DNA of 63,560 bases from Elusimicrobiota bacterium (GTDB taxonomy: Bacteria > Elusimicrobiota > Elusimicrobia > UBA1565 > UBA9628): the NCBI GenBank assembly GCA_016234805.1, contig JACRNU010000067.1, positions 1 through 63,560 of the forward strand, written 5' to 3'. The notes below the pieces were generated by a model. The model did no database searches. It was given only the letters and a program-made list of their open reading frames with translations, and was not told the DNA's origin. This document shows, piece by piece, positions 37,868 to 47,660 of this stretch. Each line of letters begins with the position of its first letter. Position 1 is the stretch's first letter. The position numbers and the translations under genes are program-made.

Positions 37868-39690
37868 CGGCGGACCGCCTTCTCGAGGATCTTGAGCAGG
37901 GAGGCCAGCTTCTCCGCGGGGTCTGCGCCCTTGCCGCGCGGCGCCGAGGGCGCGAAGCGCAGCAGGTCGAGCTCCTCCCACATCTCCCTGACCTCGTCGT
38001 GCTCCCGGCTGCCGAGGCCCGGGGCCTTGGCGGCCAGGAGGTCGATCACCCGGCGCAGGGTCAGTCCCGAGGCAGGGGCGTCGAGCTTGTCGCCGAGGTA
38101 GTGGGTCAGGGCTTCCGAGAGCAGGGAGGACGCCCTCTTCGGGTCCTCGGCCTTGAGCGCCGCGGCCTGGGTGAGCCTCTTCCGGGCCGCCTTCAGGGCC
38201 CCTCGGAAGCGCTTCCCCTTGGGGTCCGAGGCTTCCCGTTCCTGGTACATGGTCATCGAGAGGACCGCGGCGAACAGGAGGAACGGGGCCGTGTGGGCGT
38301 TGCCGGCCGAGGCCACGGCCTCGAGCAGACGGGACAGGGCGGAGGACTCCGCGTTGAGCTTGAGGTACCGGATGTCCTCCGACACCGCTGAGAGCCTGCC
38401 GGCCGGAGCGGACGCGGCCACGGCCGCGGAAGCCGCGGCGTCCCCCTCGCCCACCTTGAGGCGGAGGGCCGGGGTCGAGGCCTGGACATACTGCCGCTTC
38501 GACGGGTCGAAATAGGAGAAGGTGATCGACGGGATCGTCAGCGGGCCCGACACCTTCGGGACGAGGACGGTCTTGAAGACCTTGGACCCGTTGACCACGT
38601 CCTTGGTCCGGTCGAGGCTCAGGGAGCTCACCGTGTCGTAGACCCTGAAGGAGGGCATGTCCGGGAGCTTGAGGTCGCCGAGGGCCTTGATGTTGCCGGT
38701 CCCCTGCACGGTCACGGTGAGGTTGACGGCTTCGCCCGCCTTGGGCTCCGTCCTGTCGATGGCGGCCGAGACGCTGAAGCGCCCCACCGCGCCGGTGAAA
38801 TCCGGGGGCTTGCCCTCGCTCGGCAGGGGGTCTGCTCTGATCTCGACCGGCTCCGACGAGAGGACCTTGTCCTCGGCGCCGACGAGGCCCTGCGAGAAGA
38901 AGCGCTGGAAGAAGTCCGGGGCGTAGGGGTCGATGGTGACGTCGCGCTGGATCTGCGCGCGCACCGTGGCCGGCCCGACGACGTGCTTGCCCGCGCTCGC
39001 GGGGAAGAGCGCGGTCTTGATCTCGGAGTAGTAGTAGCTGCGGCCGTGGTGCTCGATGTTGCCGTGGCGCTCCGGGGGCAGGTCTTCGGCGAGGAACCCG
39101 GAGATCTTCGGCGTGTCGTACTGCGGGTTGCCGAGGAGCTGGACGGAGGTGAAGAACTTCACGGACAGCGTGACCTGCTCGTTGACGAAGGGCTTCTTCT
39201 TGTCCACGTCGGCCATGACGAAGATGTCCGGCGCCCCGGGGGAGGGGCGGGCCCCGGAGGGGCTGGGCCGCGGGCTCGCCGGCCCCTGTCCCGGGACGCG
39301 GGTCCCGGCGGGGGGCACGACCTCGATCTCGATGGGATCGGTCTGGACCGTCGTTCCCCCGGTCGTTACGGCCACCGGGCCGATGACCGCCTTTCCCACG
39401 AACCGGGGAACGAGGACATAGGTATAGACGATGGAGCTCGACACCTTGCCGTTGATGAAGGAGATGTTGTGGCTGTTGGCGGAGGAATAGACGCTGAAGT
39501 TCGGCAGGGAGGGGAGCTTGGGCTCCGGCATGGAGGTGCTGGGTCCCGCGACCGAGACCTCGAGCACGATCTGGTCGTTGAGGGCGACCGAGGTCTTGTC
39601 CACGCCGGCGCGGATCATGATGTCGGCCGCGGCCCGGAGCGGCGCCGGGAGCAGGGAGAGGGCGGCCGCGAGAAGGAGGCTCGTCGTCAC
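37864..39690 (-). CDS. batD: BatD, BatA/B-associated membrane protein
   Basis: A 608-aa protein with a signal peptide and several Ig-like beta domains: VDKTSVALNDQIVLEVSVAG, PFVNEQVTLSVKFFTSVQLL, and AIDRTEPKAGEAVNLTVTVQ followed by GTGNIKALGDLKLPDMPSFR. A membrane helix (~475) and a cytosolic helical tail follow. Two Ser/Pro-rich linkers are present. This is the typical BatD (oxygen-tolerance) architecture. It overlaps batC and batE by ATGA. Confidence 0.9.
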   Translation of the reverse strand: MTTSLLLAAALSLLPAPLRAAADIMIRAGVDKTSVALNDQIVLEVSVAGPSTSMPEPKLPSLPNFSVYSSANSHNISFINGKVSSSIVYTYVLVPRFVGKAVIGPVAVTTGGTTVQTDPIEIEVVPPAGTRVPGQGPASPRPSPSGARPSPGAPDIFVMADVDKKKPFVNEQVTLSVKFFTSVQLLGNPQYDTPKISGFLAEDLPPERHGNIEHHGRSYYYSEIKTALFPASAGKHVVGPATVRAQIQRDVTIDPYAPDFFQRFFSQGLVGAEDKVLSSEPVEIRADPLPSEGKPPDFTGAVGRFSVSAAIDRTEPKAGEAVNLTVTVQGTGNIKALGDLKLPDMPSFRVYDTVSSLSLDRTKDVVNGSKVFKTVLVPKVSGPLTIPSITFSYFDPSKRQYVQASTPALRLKVGEGDAAASAAVAASAPAGRLSAVSEDIRYLKLNAESSALSRLLEAVASAGNAHTAPFLLFAAVLSMTMYQEREASDPKGKRFRGALKAARKRLTQAAALKAEDPKRASSLLSEALTHYLGDKLDAPASGLTLRRVIDLLAAKAPGLGSREHDEVREMWEELDLLRFAPSAPRGKGADPAEKLASLLKILEKAVRR

Positions 39691-40427
39691 CAGTCCTCCC
39701 GGACCTCCGGCCGTTCCTTCTGTCCGGCCTGCTGCCGCATCATCTGCTGCTGGGCCCCCTTCTCCTTCTCGGCCGCCGCGCTCATGATGCGCTCCGCGTC
39801 CTCCTTCTGCATCTGGTCCTGCGGGCGCGTGGCCGGGTCCGGGGTCTTTCCCTGCTCGGGCTTGGGCTGGGACTTGTCATCCTCGTCTTTCTTGTCGTCC
39901 TTCTTGTCCTGGTCTTTCTTGGGGTTCGGGCACTGTTTCGGAGGGTTCTTCTGGCTCCGCAGGGCCATGGCCAGATTGTGGCGGCCGTCCTTGTCCGAAG
40001 GGTCGAGGATGAGGGCCGAGCGGTAGGCCCGGGCCGCGGCTTTGTAGTCCCCCGCCTGGTAGCGCGTGTTGCCGAGGTTGTAGTGCGCGCCGGACTGGAG
40101 CGCGGGAGGCAGGCCCTCTTCGCGGAGGGAGGACGGCGGCGCTCCGGGGACCTGGCGCCCTGGCGCCAGGCCCTCCTCGGTCAGGGACGCGTAGGCCTGC
40201 GCCGCCCCGTCGAGCTCGGAGAGCCGGTAGAGCGCGTTGCCTCCGTTGAAGACGGGCCGCGGGTCCGAGGGCCGTTCCTTGGCGGCCCGGGAGTACTGCT
40301 CCAGGGATTCGACGTACTTCTCCTTGCCGTAGAGGCGGTTGCCCTTGCGCAGCTGGGACTCGGAGGCCGCGGCGCCCGAGGCGAGCAGGGCGGCGAGGGC
40401 CAGGGAGACCGGGACGCGATCCATCAT
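39687..40427 (-). CDS. batC: BatC-like TPR protein
   Basis: A 246-aa protein with a signal peptide (VSLALAALLASGAAASES), about three TPR repeats (QLRKGNRLYGKEKYVESLEQ, PVFNGGNALYRLSELDGAAQ, AHYNLGNTRYQAGDYKAAAR) and a charged Lys/Asp/Gln-rich tail. About 25 residues between TPR units (LAPGRQVPGAPPSSLREEGL) are encoded by the palindromic element at 40151-40170 and interrupt the repeat. It overlaps batB and batD by ATGA. Confidence 0.85.
   Translation of the reverse strand: MMDRVPVSLALAALLASGAAASESQLRKGNRLYGKEKYVESLEQYSRAAKERPSDPRPVFNGGNALYRLSELDGAAQAYASLTEEGLAPGRQVPGAPPSSLREEGLPPALQSGAHYNLGNTRYQAGDYKAAARAYRSALILDPSDKDGRHNLAMALRSQKNPPKQCPNPKKDQDKKDDKKDEDDKSQPKPEQGKTPDPATRPQDQMQKEDAERIMSAAAEKEKGAQQQMMRQQAGQKERPEVREDW
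40151..40170 (-). repeat. in-frame palindrome in batC
   Basis: CCTGGCGCC-CT-GGCGCCAGG, 9-bp arms with a CT spacer, preceded by GCTCCGGGGA. The synthase-like gene has the same design at 30688-30707 (CCTGCCGCC-CT-GGCGGCAGG, preceded by CTCCGGGGG). Confidence 0.75.
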
Positions 40428-41500
40428 GATAGTAGGGCCCCCTGGCGTTCCATCTTCCGGCCATCATTATAGGAGATTCCTTCGCGCCCCTGCGTCCGCG
40501 GTGAGGTCTCGGGGATCAACAGCTCCGCGAGGAGGAGCAGGAACGCCAGGGACAGGGGGATCATGAACTTGTTCTTGTAGCGCTGGCTCAGGCCCAGGGT
40601 CGCCTCGGCCCGGTCGAGGGAGGATATCTTGGAGACGATCTCCGCTGACTCGGTCTCGCCGACCGAGGAGCGGTAGTACGCGCCTCCCGTGGCCAGGGCC
40701 GCTTCGGTGAGGGCCTTCTCTCCGAGCCGGCTGACGACCGTGTTGCCGGAGCGGTCCTTCTTGTAGCCGGACACGGCGCCGTCCGGTCCCTTGAGAGGGA
40801 TGGGCTCGCCCTCCGGAGTCCCGATGCCGATCGGGAAGAGCTGGATGCCCGCGGTCCCGGCGCGCTTGGCGGACTCCACGACCCGGGCCGGGCCGTCCAC
40901 GGTGTCCTCGCCGTCCGTGAGGAGCACGATGGCCTTGCCGCCCGGATAGCGCTCGAGGGCGGAGGAGGCCATGTCGATGGCTCTGGCGATGGAGGTGCCG
41001 GGCCTGGGCAGGGCGTCGACCCTCATGGTCTGGAGGACCTGCTTGGCCGCGTCCACGTCCATCGTGATCGGGCAGAAGACCGCGGCCTCGCCCGCGAACG
41101 CCACGATGCCGACCCGGTTGCCCCGGAGCTGCTCGAGCAGGAGAGAGAGCTCCGCCTTGGCCTTCTCGAGCCTGCTGGGCTTGACGTCCTCCGTCAGCAT
41201 GGACAGGGAGAGGTCCAGGGCGATGACGACGTGCCTCGCCGCCGTCTGGGTCCCCACGAGCTCGACGCCCCACTGGGGCCCGGCCAGGGCGATGATGACG
41301 AAGAAGAGCCCGGCGGCCTGCAGGGCCGCCTTGACGCGGCGGCGGCCCACGGCCTCCTCGGGCACGAGGCGAAGGATGGTCGCGGGGTCCCCCATGGCCT
41401 CCGTGAGGGCCCGGCGCCTCAGGGACGCCCACCAGAGTGCGCCGGCCGCGGCGCCGAGGGCGGGGAGGAGCCACAAGAGGTAGGATGGGTTGCGGAACAT
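40424..41500 (-). CDS. batB: BatB, VWA-domain membrane protein
   Basis: A 358-aa protein. Two N-terminal membrane helices (YLLWLLPALGAAAGALWWAS, AALQAAGLFFVIIALAGPQW), then a von Willebrand A domain with the MIDAS motif DLSLS (about 96-100) and TDGEDT. A C-terminal membrane helix follows (FMIPLSLAFLLLLAELLI). This order is shared by BatA and BatB; gene position favours BatB. Start and stop overlap the neighbours. Confidence 0.9.
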   Translation of the reverse strand: MFRNPSYLLWLLPALGAAAGALWWASLRRRALTEAMGDPATILRLVPEEAVGRRRVKAALQAAGLFFVIIALAGPQWGVELVGTQTAARHVVIALDLSLSMLTEDVKPSRLEKAKAELSLLLEQLRGNRVGIVAFAGEAAVFCPITMDVDAAKQVLQTMRVDALPRPGTSIARAIDMASSALERYPGGKAIVLLTDGEDTVDGPARVVESAKRAGTAGIQLFPIGIGTPEGEPIPLKGPDGAVSGYKKDRSGNTVVSRLGEKALTEAALATGGAYYRSSVGETESAEIVSKISSLDRAEATLGLSQRYKNKFMIPLSLAFLLLLAELLIPETSPRTQGREGISYNDGRKMERQGALLS

Positions 41501-41516
41501 TAGTTTTCCTCCCGCA

Positions 41517-42503
41517 CTAAGGCCACCTCAGGAAGAAGATGTTGGAGAGCGCGAGCTCGGCCAGCAGCAGGAGGATGGCCAGCGTCACGGGCAGGGCGTA
41601 GCGGTCCGCGCGGGAGACGATCTCGGGGAGCTTGACCTTGGTCTTCTCCAGGGCGTCGATGGACGCGTAGACCTCGCGGAGCTCGGCCAGGCTGGTGGCG
41701 CGCCAGTAGCGGCCGTCGGTCACGCGCGCGATCTCGTTGAGGCCGTCCTCGTCGAGGTCGTCCCGGACGCGCACCATGACTCGGCCGAACTTCGGGTCGT
41801 CGACCGGCATGAGGGCCTCCCCCCTCTTGGCGCAGCCGATCGTGTAGATCTTGACCCCGAAGGTCTTGGCGACCTTGGCCGCGGTGAGCGGGTCGATGAT
41901 CCCGGTGTTGTGGCGGCCGTCCGTGAGCAGGATGAGGACCTTGCTCTTGCCGTCGGAGTTCCTGATGTGGTTGACCCCGGTCACGATGCCGTCGCCGATG
42001 GAGGTCCCGTCCGCGTGGGTCATGCCCGCCTCGAGCTCGGCCACGCGGCCGGCCAGGGCCTCGTAGTCCAGGGTCAGCGGGCAGGAGAGGATGGCCGCGC
42101 CCCCGAAGATGACGAGGCCCACGCGGTCCTGCGCCCGGCCGCGGATGAAGCGCACTGCGGTGTCCTTGGCCGCGAAGAGCCGGTTCTCGGGCTGGAAATC
42201 GAGCGCGTTCATGCTCGTGGAGGTGTCGATGAGGAGCATGATGTCGATGCCCTCCCCGATGCCCTGCGTCCGGCTCGAGACCTTCTGCGGCCGGGCCAGG
42301 CCCAGGGCGAGCAGGACGAGCGCGGCGGTCCTGAGCGCCGGCGGCAGGAGACGGGCGGCCGTGGTCCTCCACGAGGGTTTGACGCCCTGGACCCGCGGGA
42401 AAGCGAGAGCGCTGCGGCGGCCCTCGAGGCGGCTCAGCGCCCACCAGCCCGCGGCCAGCGCGGCCAGGGTCAGGAGGAGGAGGTAGGGATAGGCCAGCGT
42501 CAT
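41517..42503 (-). CDS. batA: BatA, VWA-domain membrane protein
   Basis: A 328-aa protein. N-terminal helix (AYPYLLLLTLAALAAGWWAL), a second helix (LLPPALRTAALVLLALGLAR), then a VWA domain with MIDAS DTSTSMNALDF, GLVIFGGAAILSCPLTLDY and TDGRHNTG. A C-terminal helix follows (LPVTLAILLLLAELALSNIF). It is the paralogue of BatB. The ATG overlaps the stop of the disrupted upstream gene (ATGA). Confidence 0.9.
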   Translation of the reverse strand: MTLAYPYLLLLTLAALAAGWWALSRLEGRRSALAFPRVQGVKPSWRTTAARLLPPALRTAALVLLALGLARPQKVSSRTQGIGEGIDIMLLIDTSTSMNALDFQPENRLFAAKDTAVRFIRGRAQDRVGLVIFGGAAILSCPLTLDYEALAGRVAELEAGMTHADGTSIGDGIVTGVNHIRNSDGKSKVLILLTDGRHNTGIIDPLTAAKVAKTFGVKIYTIGCAKRGEALMPVDDPKFGRVMVRVRDDLDEDGLNEIARVTDGRYWRATSLAELREVYASIDALEKTKVKLPEIVSRADRYALPVTLAILLLLAELALSNIFFLRWP

Positions 42504-43562
42504 GCCCGCGCGCCCTCCTTCGGAGCCGCCGTGGAGTCCGGCGCCAGGTCCTTGGGGGCGGAGTCGGCCACGATCTCGCGGCCGGCAGCGATCTCCCTCT
42601 CACCCAGGCCCGCCTCGGGCTTCCATTTCGCGAACTTGGCGAGGTCGGCCCGGTCGAAGAGGTCCTTGATCTCGGAGATCACGCGCCGGTCCGCGGCCAG
42701 GGAGCGCAGCTCCCGGGCGAGCTCGGTCGTGGTGAGCTGCATGGCGGGCACGCCGTAGCGGCGCTCGACGTACTGGCGGAGGATGTCGGTCAGCCGGATG
42801 TAGAACTCCTTGTAGCGAGCCTCTTCCCATAGGCCCGAGCCCCTCAGCCAGTCGAGCTCCTCGCCGGCGATGACGTGGGGAGGACGGGTGTCCGGCGCAG
42901 GGGCCTCGGCCGCGGCGCCGGCCGTCTTGGGCTTGCGCCGCTTCCATAGCAGCCAGCCGGCGGCGAGGAGGGCCGCGGCCAGGAGCCACGGCCAGAGCGC
43001 GGGCCGGGCCGACAGGAGGGCCTTGATGTCCTTGAGCTGGGGCTCGGGCCCGAGGTCCGGCTCGGCCACCGTGACCGTGAAAGGCGGGCTCTCGGTCCGG
43101 ACCGGGGAGCCTCCCGCGCGCGTGGTCCAGAACACGCGCACGTCGATCTTCCCCACGTCGAGGGGGAGAAGTTCGAGCGTGAAGCGGCGTTCCTTGAAGG
43201 CACCCGAAGGAGAGCCCTTTAGGGCTCCGGCCGCGGTCTCTCCGATGAGCTTCGCGTCCCTGATGGCGTACGCGTCCGTGGTGGAGGCCGCGAGGTCGGG
43301 CAGGACCTCCAGGTCCTGCGGGGCGCGCACCACGGCCGAGACCGTCATGGGCACGCCGAGCTCCGCGCTCGTGGTGGAGGTCCGGAGGTCGAACTCGATC
43401 TCCGCTCCTGCGGCCGGGAGGGCTGCGGCGAGAAGGGCGAGTCGTGGTGGAGGTCCGGAGGTCGAACTCGATCTCCGCTCCTGCGGCCGGGAGGGCTGCG
43501 GCGAGAAGGGCGAGAGCCAAGCCCGGGAGGCGCGCGGTCCGGCGCGGGGGTGCGGCCGCCAT
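42500..43562 (-). pseudogene. DUF4381/BatD-like membrane protein, disrupted by a 73-bp tandem duplication
   Basis: The ATG at 43562 (TGATG overlap with the DUF58 gene) opens a signal peptide PGLALALLAAALPAAGA and then EIEFDLRTSTT, after which the frame is lost. A perfect 73-bp tandem repeat (43369-43441, 43442-43514) causes the shift, since 73 is not a multiple of three. Removing one copy joins the signal peptide to AELGVPMTVSAVVRAPQDLE and the rest. The downstream part has a beta domain, a membrane helix (LWPWLLAAALLAAGWLLWKR) and the cytoplasmic segment YKEFYIRLTDILRQYVERRY typical of DUF4381-like proteins beside MoxR. As sequenced, only 42500-43354 is open from an internal ATG. Confidence 0.8.
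43369..43514. repeat. 73-bp perfect tandem duplication
   Basis: Copies 43369-43441 and 43442-43514 are identical, both starting TCGTGGTGGAGGTCCGGAGG. It frameshifts the gene that contains it. Confidence 0.95.
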
Positions 43563-44485
43563 CAGCGCCTAAGCCGCTTCGCCCGCTTCTGGAAGAAGCG
43601 GACGATGGGGTCGATGAAATTTCCCGCAGTGTCCACGCGGATGTGCTCGAGCCCGCAGAGCCCGAAGAGCCGCTCGAGCGCGGCGAGCCGGGCCTCCTCC
43701 GCGCGCTTGAAGGAGGCGAGGCCCCCGGAGTCGGACGCGTCGAAGAGGACGCGCCGGCCGGACTCGGGGTCGTCGAGCTCGAGGAAGGCCCGGAAGCGCG
43801 GCAGGGACCGTTCCCGCGGGTCCGTGACGACCACGGGGACGACGTCGTGCTTGATGGAGGCGAGCTTCAGGGCGAGCTTGAGCTTCTCCGAGGGCGCGGT
43901 CGAGGCCGGAGGCCGAGCGTCCCGAGCCCCCTCGGGAGAGGCGTTGGCGGCTCGGGAGGCGTTCCCCGTCCCTTCGCGGAAATCCGAGATGAGGAAGAGG
44001 ATGGAGCTGCGCTTGAGCACGCGGACCATGGTCTGGAGGCTTCCGGCCAGGTCCGTCCCGCGGCGACGGGGCTCGAAAGCGAGGACATCGCGGATGATGT
44101 GGAGGACGTGCTTGCGGCCCTTCTTGGGAGGCACGTACTCTTCGATGCCGTCGGTGAAGAGGAACAGGCCCGCCTTGTCGTTGTTCTGCAGGGCGGAGAA
44201 GGCCAGGACGGCGGCGATCTCGGCGGAGATCTCCTTCTTGAGCGCGCCGCGGCTGCCGAAGAACTGGGAGCCGGAGAGGTCGCAGGCGATGACCGCGGTG
44301 AGCTCGCGCTCCTCGGTGTACCTCTTGACGAAGGGCCTGCCCAGGCGGGCCGTCACGTTCCAGTCGATGCTCCGGACGTCGTCTCCGGGCGAGTACTCGC
44401 GGACCTCGGTGAACTCCATGCCCCGGCCCTTGAAGACGCTGAGGTACTCGCCGGCGAAGGTCTCGGTGACCAGCCGGTCCGTCAT
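43562..44485 (-). CDS. DUF58 protein of the MoxR/Bat operon
   Basis: 307 aa from the ATG. DUF58 hallmarks: VFKGRGMEFTEVREYSPGDD, DVRSIDWNVTARLGRPFVKR, and a VWA-like region LTAVIACDLSGSQFF. The family usually begins ~15 residues earlier. The upstream codons do encode LPSDLLAKVRRIEI in frame, but no ATG, GTG or TTG precedes them. A CTG at 44566 that overlaps the moxR stop (CTGA), with GGAGG just upstream, may be the true start. An Ala/Pro-rich insert (ASRAANASPEGARDARPPAS) in the middle may be another repeat-derived segment. It probably links the MoxR ATPase to the Bat VWA proteins. Confidence 0.88.
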   Translation of the reverse strand: MTDRLVTETFAGEYLSVFKGRGMEFTEVREYSPGDDVRSIDWNVTARLGRPFVKRYTEERELTAVIACDLSGSQFFGSRGALKKEISAEIAAVLAFSALQNNDKAGLFLFTDGIEEYVPPKKGRKHVLHIIRDVLAFEPRRRGTDLAGSLQTMVRVLKRSSILFLISDFREGTGNASRAANASPEGARDARPPASTAPSEKLKLALKLASIKHDVVPVVVTDPRERSLPRFRAFLELDDPESGRRVLFDASDSGGLASFKRAEEARLAALERLFGLCGLEHIRVDTAGNFIDPIVRFFQKRAKRLRR

Positions 44486-44539
44486 GATCTCGATGCGCCG
44501 GACCTTGGCGAGGAGATCGCTGGGGAGGCCGCGGTCCGT

Positions 44540-44557
44540 CCCGGGCCGCGGCCCGGG
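44540..44557. repeat. 18-bp perfect palindrome between moxR and DUF58
   Basis: CCCGGGCCGCGGCCCGGG is its own reverse complement. It lies in the moxR-DUF58 junction, within the possible N-terminal extension of DUF58 (GPRPGTDRG). Confidence 0.85.
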
Positions 44558-44562
44558 GAGGG

Positions 44563-45552
<990 letters not shown>

Positions 45553-45563
45553 GGCGCACCTCG

Positions 45564-46253
45564 CTACTTGAGCTTCTTGACTTCCTTCTCGGCCTCCGTG
45601 GAGGCGATATCCGCTTCGCGGCGCTTGCGTTCCGTCTCGGCCTTCTGGATCTCGGCCTCGCGCAGGAGGTTGAGGCTGTTGAGCGTCTTGAGGGATTCCT
45701 TCCGGACGAGCTCGTTGGGGTCCTTGAGGCACTCCGTGATGTCGGAGATGACGCTCATCTCGCCGACCGAGGCCAGGGTCACAAGGATGGAGAGGCGCAG
45801 CTCCGGGGGGTTGGCCGCGTCCTTCAATGCCAGCACGAGCTGCTGGGCGACGTCGGCTCCGGTCTTGCTCCGGAGGAGCGCCGAGACCCTCAGGCGATTC
45901 TCGATGCTCTCGTCCTTGTGCAGGCGCTCGAAGAGGACCGCGTTGGAGGAAGGGGACTTGAGGTTGCTGAGGAGCAGCGCGGCCTCCCAGCGCACGTCGG
46001 GGTCGATGTCGCGGGTGGCCTTGATGATCTTGGCCTCCTCCTCGGGCGTGATGAGCGGGGGCGGGGGCGGGGGCGGCGCCTCGACGACGGGCGGCGGCGG
46101 CGGCTTCTTGAAGATGGCCTTGGCCGCGAAGAAGCCAGCTATGGCGAGCGCGAGGACGATGATGCCGATCCTGATCACAAGGGACTTGCCTCCTGGGGCC
46201 GTGCGCGTGGAAACGCTCCGAGGGCGCAACGACCGTCCCGATGGCTTGGACAC
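45564..46253 (-). CDS. HEAT-repeat membrane protein
   Basis: A 229-aa protein from a GTG with GCAGGA upstream. One membrane helix (LVIRIGIIVLALAIAGFFAA), a Pro-rich linker (PPPPPVVEAPPPPPP), then HEAT-like helical repeats (DPDVRWEAALLLSNLKSPSS, LRLSILVTLASVGEMSVISD, DPNELVRKESLKTLNSLN). It ends in a charged coiled-coil tail. It stands just upstream of moxR, 11 nt away, and may be an accessory of that operon. Function unknown. Confidence 0.72.
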   Translation of the reverse strand: MSKPSGRSLRPRSVSTRTAPGGKSLVIRIGIIVLALAIAGFFAAKAIFKKPPPPPVVEAPPPPPPPLITPEEEAKIIKATRDIDPDVRWEAALLLSNLKSPSSNAVLFERLHKDESIENRLRVSALLRSKTGADVAQQLVLALKDAANPPELRLSILVTLASVGEMSVISDITECLKDPNELVRKESLKTLNSLNLLREAEIQKAETERKRREADIASTEAEKEVKKLK

Positions 46254-46308
46254 CGGGACGGTCCTGCGGTTCCCGGCGTCAACGACATCGGTGTGGGATT
46301 ATATAATA

Positions 46309-46713
46309 TCAGCCCGCGATCTTCTCGATGAGGGCCCGGGCCTTCTCCGTGTTCTCCACCGCGAAGAGCAGCCGCGAGACGCGGCCGTCCTGTGCGGTGC
46401 CGTAGACGGTCGTGATGTTGATGCGCGCGTCCGCCAGCGACTTGGCGATCTGGAACAGCTCTCCCGGGCGGTCCGGGGCCTCGATCGACAGCAGCCGGGA
46501 CTCGACGCTGGAGAAGCCGTTCTTCGTGAGGATGGAGGAGATGTCCTTGTCGTCCCCCACGGCCACCCGCACCACGCCCGAGTCGTCGCGGACCTCGGAG
46601 GCGATGCCCACGATGTTGATCTTCTCCTCTGAGAAGATCTTCATCAAAAGGCTCAGCGCCCCCGGCCTGTTCGGCAGGAAGACGCTGAACTGCTTGATGA
46701 CCTCGACCTTCAT
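46309..46713 (-). CDS. tandem ACT-domain protein
   Basis: A 134-aa protein made of two ACT domains: QFSVFLPNRPGALSLLMKIF (about 8-65) and LLSIEAPDRPGELFQIAKSL (about 73-134). ACT domains bind amino acids and regulate metabolism. This stand-alone form is common in bacteria and usually of unknown ligand. The longer open frame upstream lies inside the secreted-protein gene; its ATG overlaps that stop (ATGA). Confidence 0.85.
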   Translation of the reverse strand: MKVEVIKQFSVFLPNRPGALSLLMKIFSEEKINIVGIASEVRDDSGVVRVAVGDDKDISSILTKNGFSSVESRLLSIEAPDRPGELFQIAKSLADARINITTVYGTAQDGRVSRLLFAVENTEKARALIEKIAG

Positions 46714-47519
46714 TCGAAATGCGCCGTTTCGGACGCCCGCTCGATCGCCTTCGTTACCTTGTCCTTCATCCCGAAGTCGAAGGGCCCGCCGATCTCCTTC
46801 AAGGAGCCGTTGCCTTCGAGGTAATAGAGCATCTTGACCGTGGAGTCCTTGATCACGGTGCGCACGCGCATCGTGAGCGTGACCATCATGCCGGCCAGGG
46901 GGTCCTCGGTGGTGCCCACGTTGATGACCGAGCTGTCGGGCACTTCGGCGGTCAGGTCGAGGGAGTAGCCCCAGCTCGCCTCGGCCTTGAGGGGCTCGAC
47001 CGTCACGCCCGTGAGGTACTGGCCCTTGCCCTTGTACTTGCCCCCGTAGGTCCGCAGGACCTGGAACTTGACGTCCACCATCTTGGAGCCGTAGGCGTTC
47101 TTGGCCACGATGTGGTAGACGTTGCCGATCGGCATCTTCCAGCTCTCGAGCTGGGTCCAGTGGTCGATGCCTTTCGGCACGGCCGTGGCGTACTGGGTCT
47201 TGATGTTGACGACCGGCTTGTTCTTCTCGATGATGGCCCAGATCTTCTCGACGATATTGATGATCTGGTCGATGTCGACCGCCGCGTCGGCCGGAGGCGG
47301 CTCCTGAGGCGGCGGATCCTCCTTCTTCATCTCCACGGCGGGCCCGACGGGCGAGACCTTGATCGAACTCTCGTCGATCGTGAAGTACTTGGGATCCTGC
47401 TTGGCCGCCTTGATCATCAGCGGCGTGAACGGCGAGTCCCCGGTCTGGGCGAAGGCCGGCACGGACAGCAGCAGGGCGGCAACGGCGCCCAGCGTCACGC
47501 ACGAGGGGTACTTCGTCAT
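46710..47519 (-). CDS. secreted hypothetical protein
   Basis: A 269-aa protein with signal peptide SCVTLGAVAALLLSVPAFAQ. I chose the ATG at 47519 (GGAGGT 6 nt upstream) because the earlier one at 47594 precedes the -10 box TATACT (47583-47588). The mature protein has a Pro/Asp-rich linker and a mixed beta domain (IGNVYHIVAKNAYGSKMVDV, YLTGVTVEPLKAEASWGYSL, MVTLTMRVRTVIKDSTVKML). No family recognised. Expected in the periplasm. Confidence 0.7.
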   Translation of the reverse strand: MTKYPSCVTLGAVAALLLSVPAFAQTGDSPFTPLMIKAAKQDPKYFTIDESSIKVSPVGPAVEMKKEDPPPQEPPPADAAVDIDQIINIVEKIWAIIEKNKPVVNIKTQYATAVPKGIDHWTQLESWKMPIGNVYHIVAKNAYGSKMVDVKFQVLRTYGGKYKGKGQYLTGVTVEPLKAEASWGYSLDLTAEVPDSSVINVGTTEDPLAGMMVTLTMRVRTVIKDSTVKMLYYLEGNGSLKEIGGPFDFGMKDKVTKAIERASETAHFE

Positions 47520-47625
47520 CGGCGCACCTCCGTCGGGATTCCGGATGGGGTCATCATCGAGTAGTCCTTCCGTCCTGTCTAGAGTATAGCACAAGTCCTA
47601 TGCTGTGGAGTGCCTGAAGACCCAT

Positions 47626-47655
47626 GCCGGTCTGGGCCTTTCGGCCCAGACCGGC
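47626..47655 (-). terminator. hairpin after the metalloprotease-like gene
   Basis: A perfect 13-bp stem (47626-47638 with 47643-47655, GCCGGTCTGGGCC) with a GAAA tetraloop on the minus strand, just beyond the stop at 47661. No U-run follows (ATGGGTCTTC), so termination may be weak or Rho-assisted. Confidence 0.6.
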
Positions 47656-47660
47656 AACGC

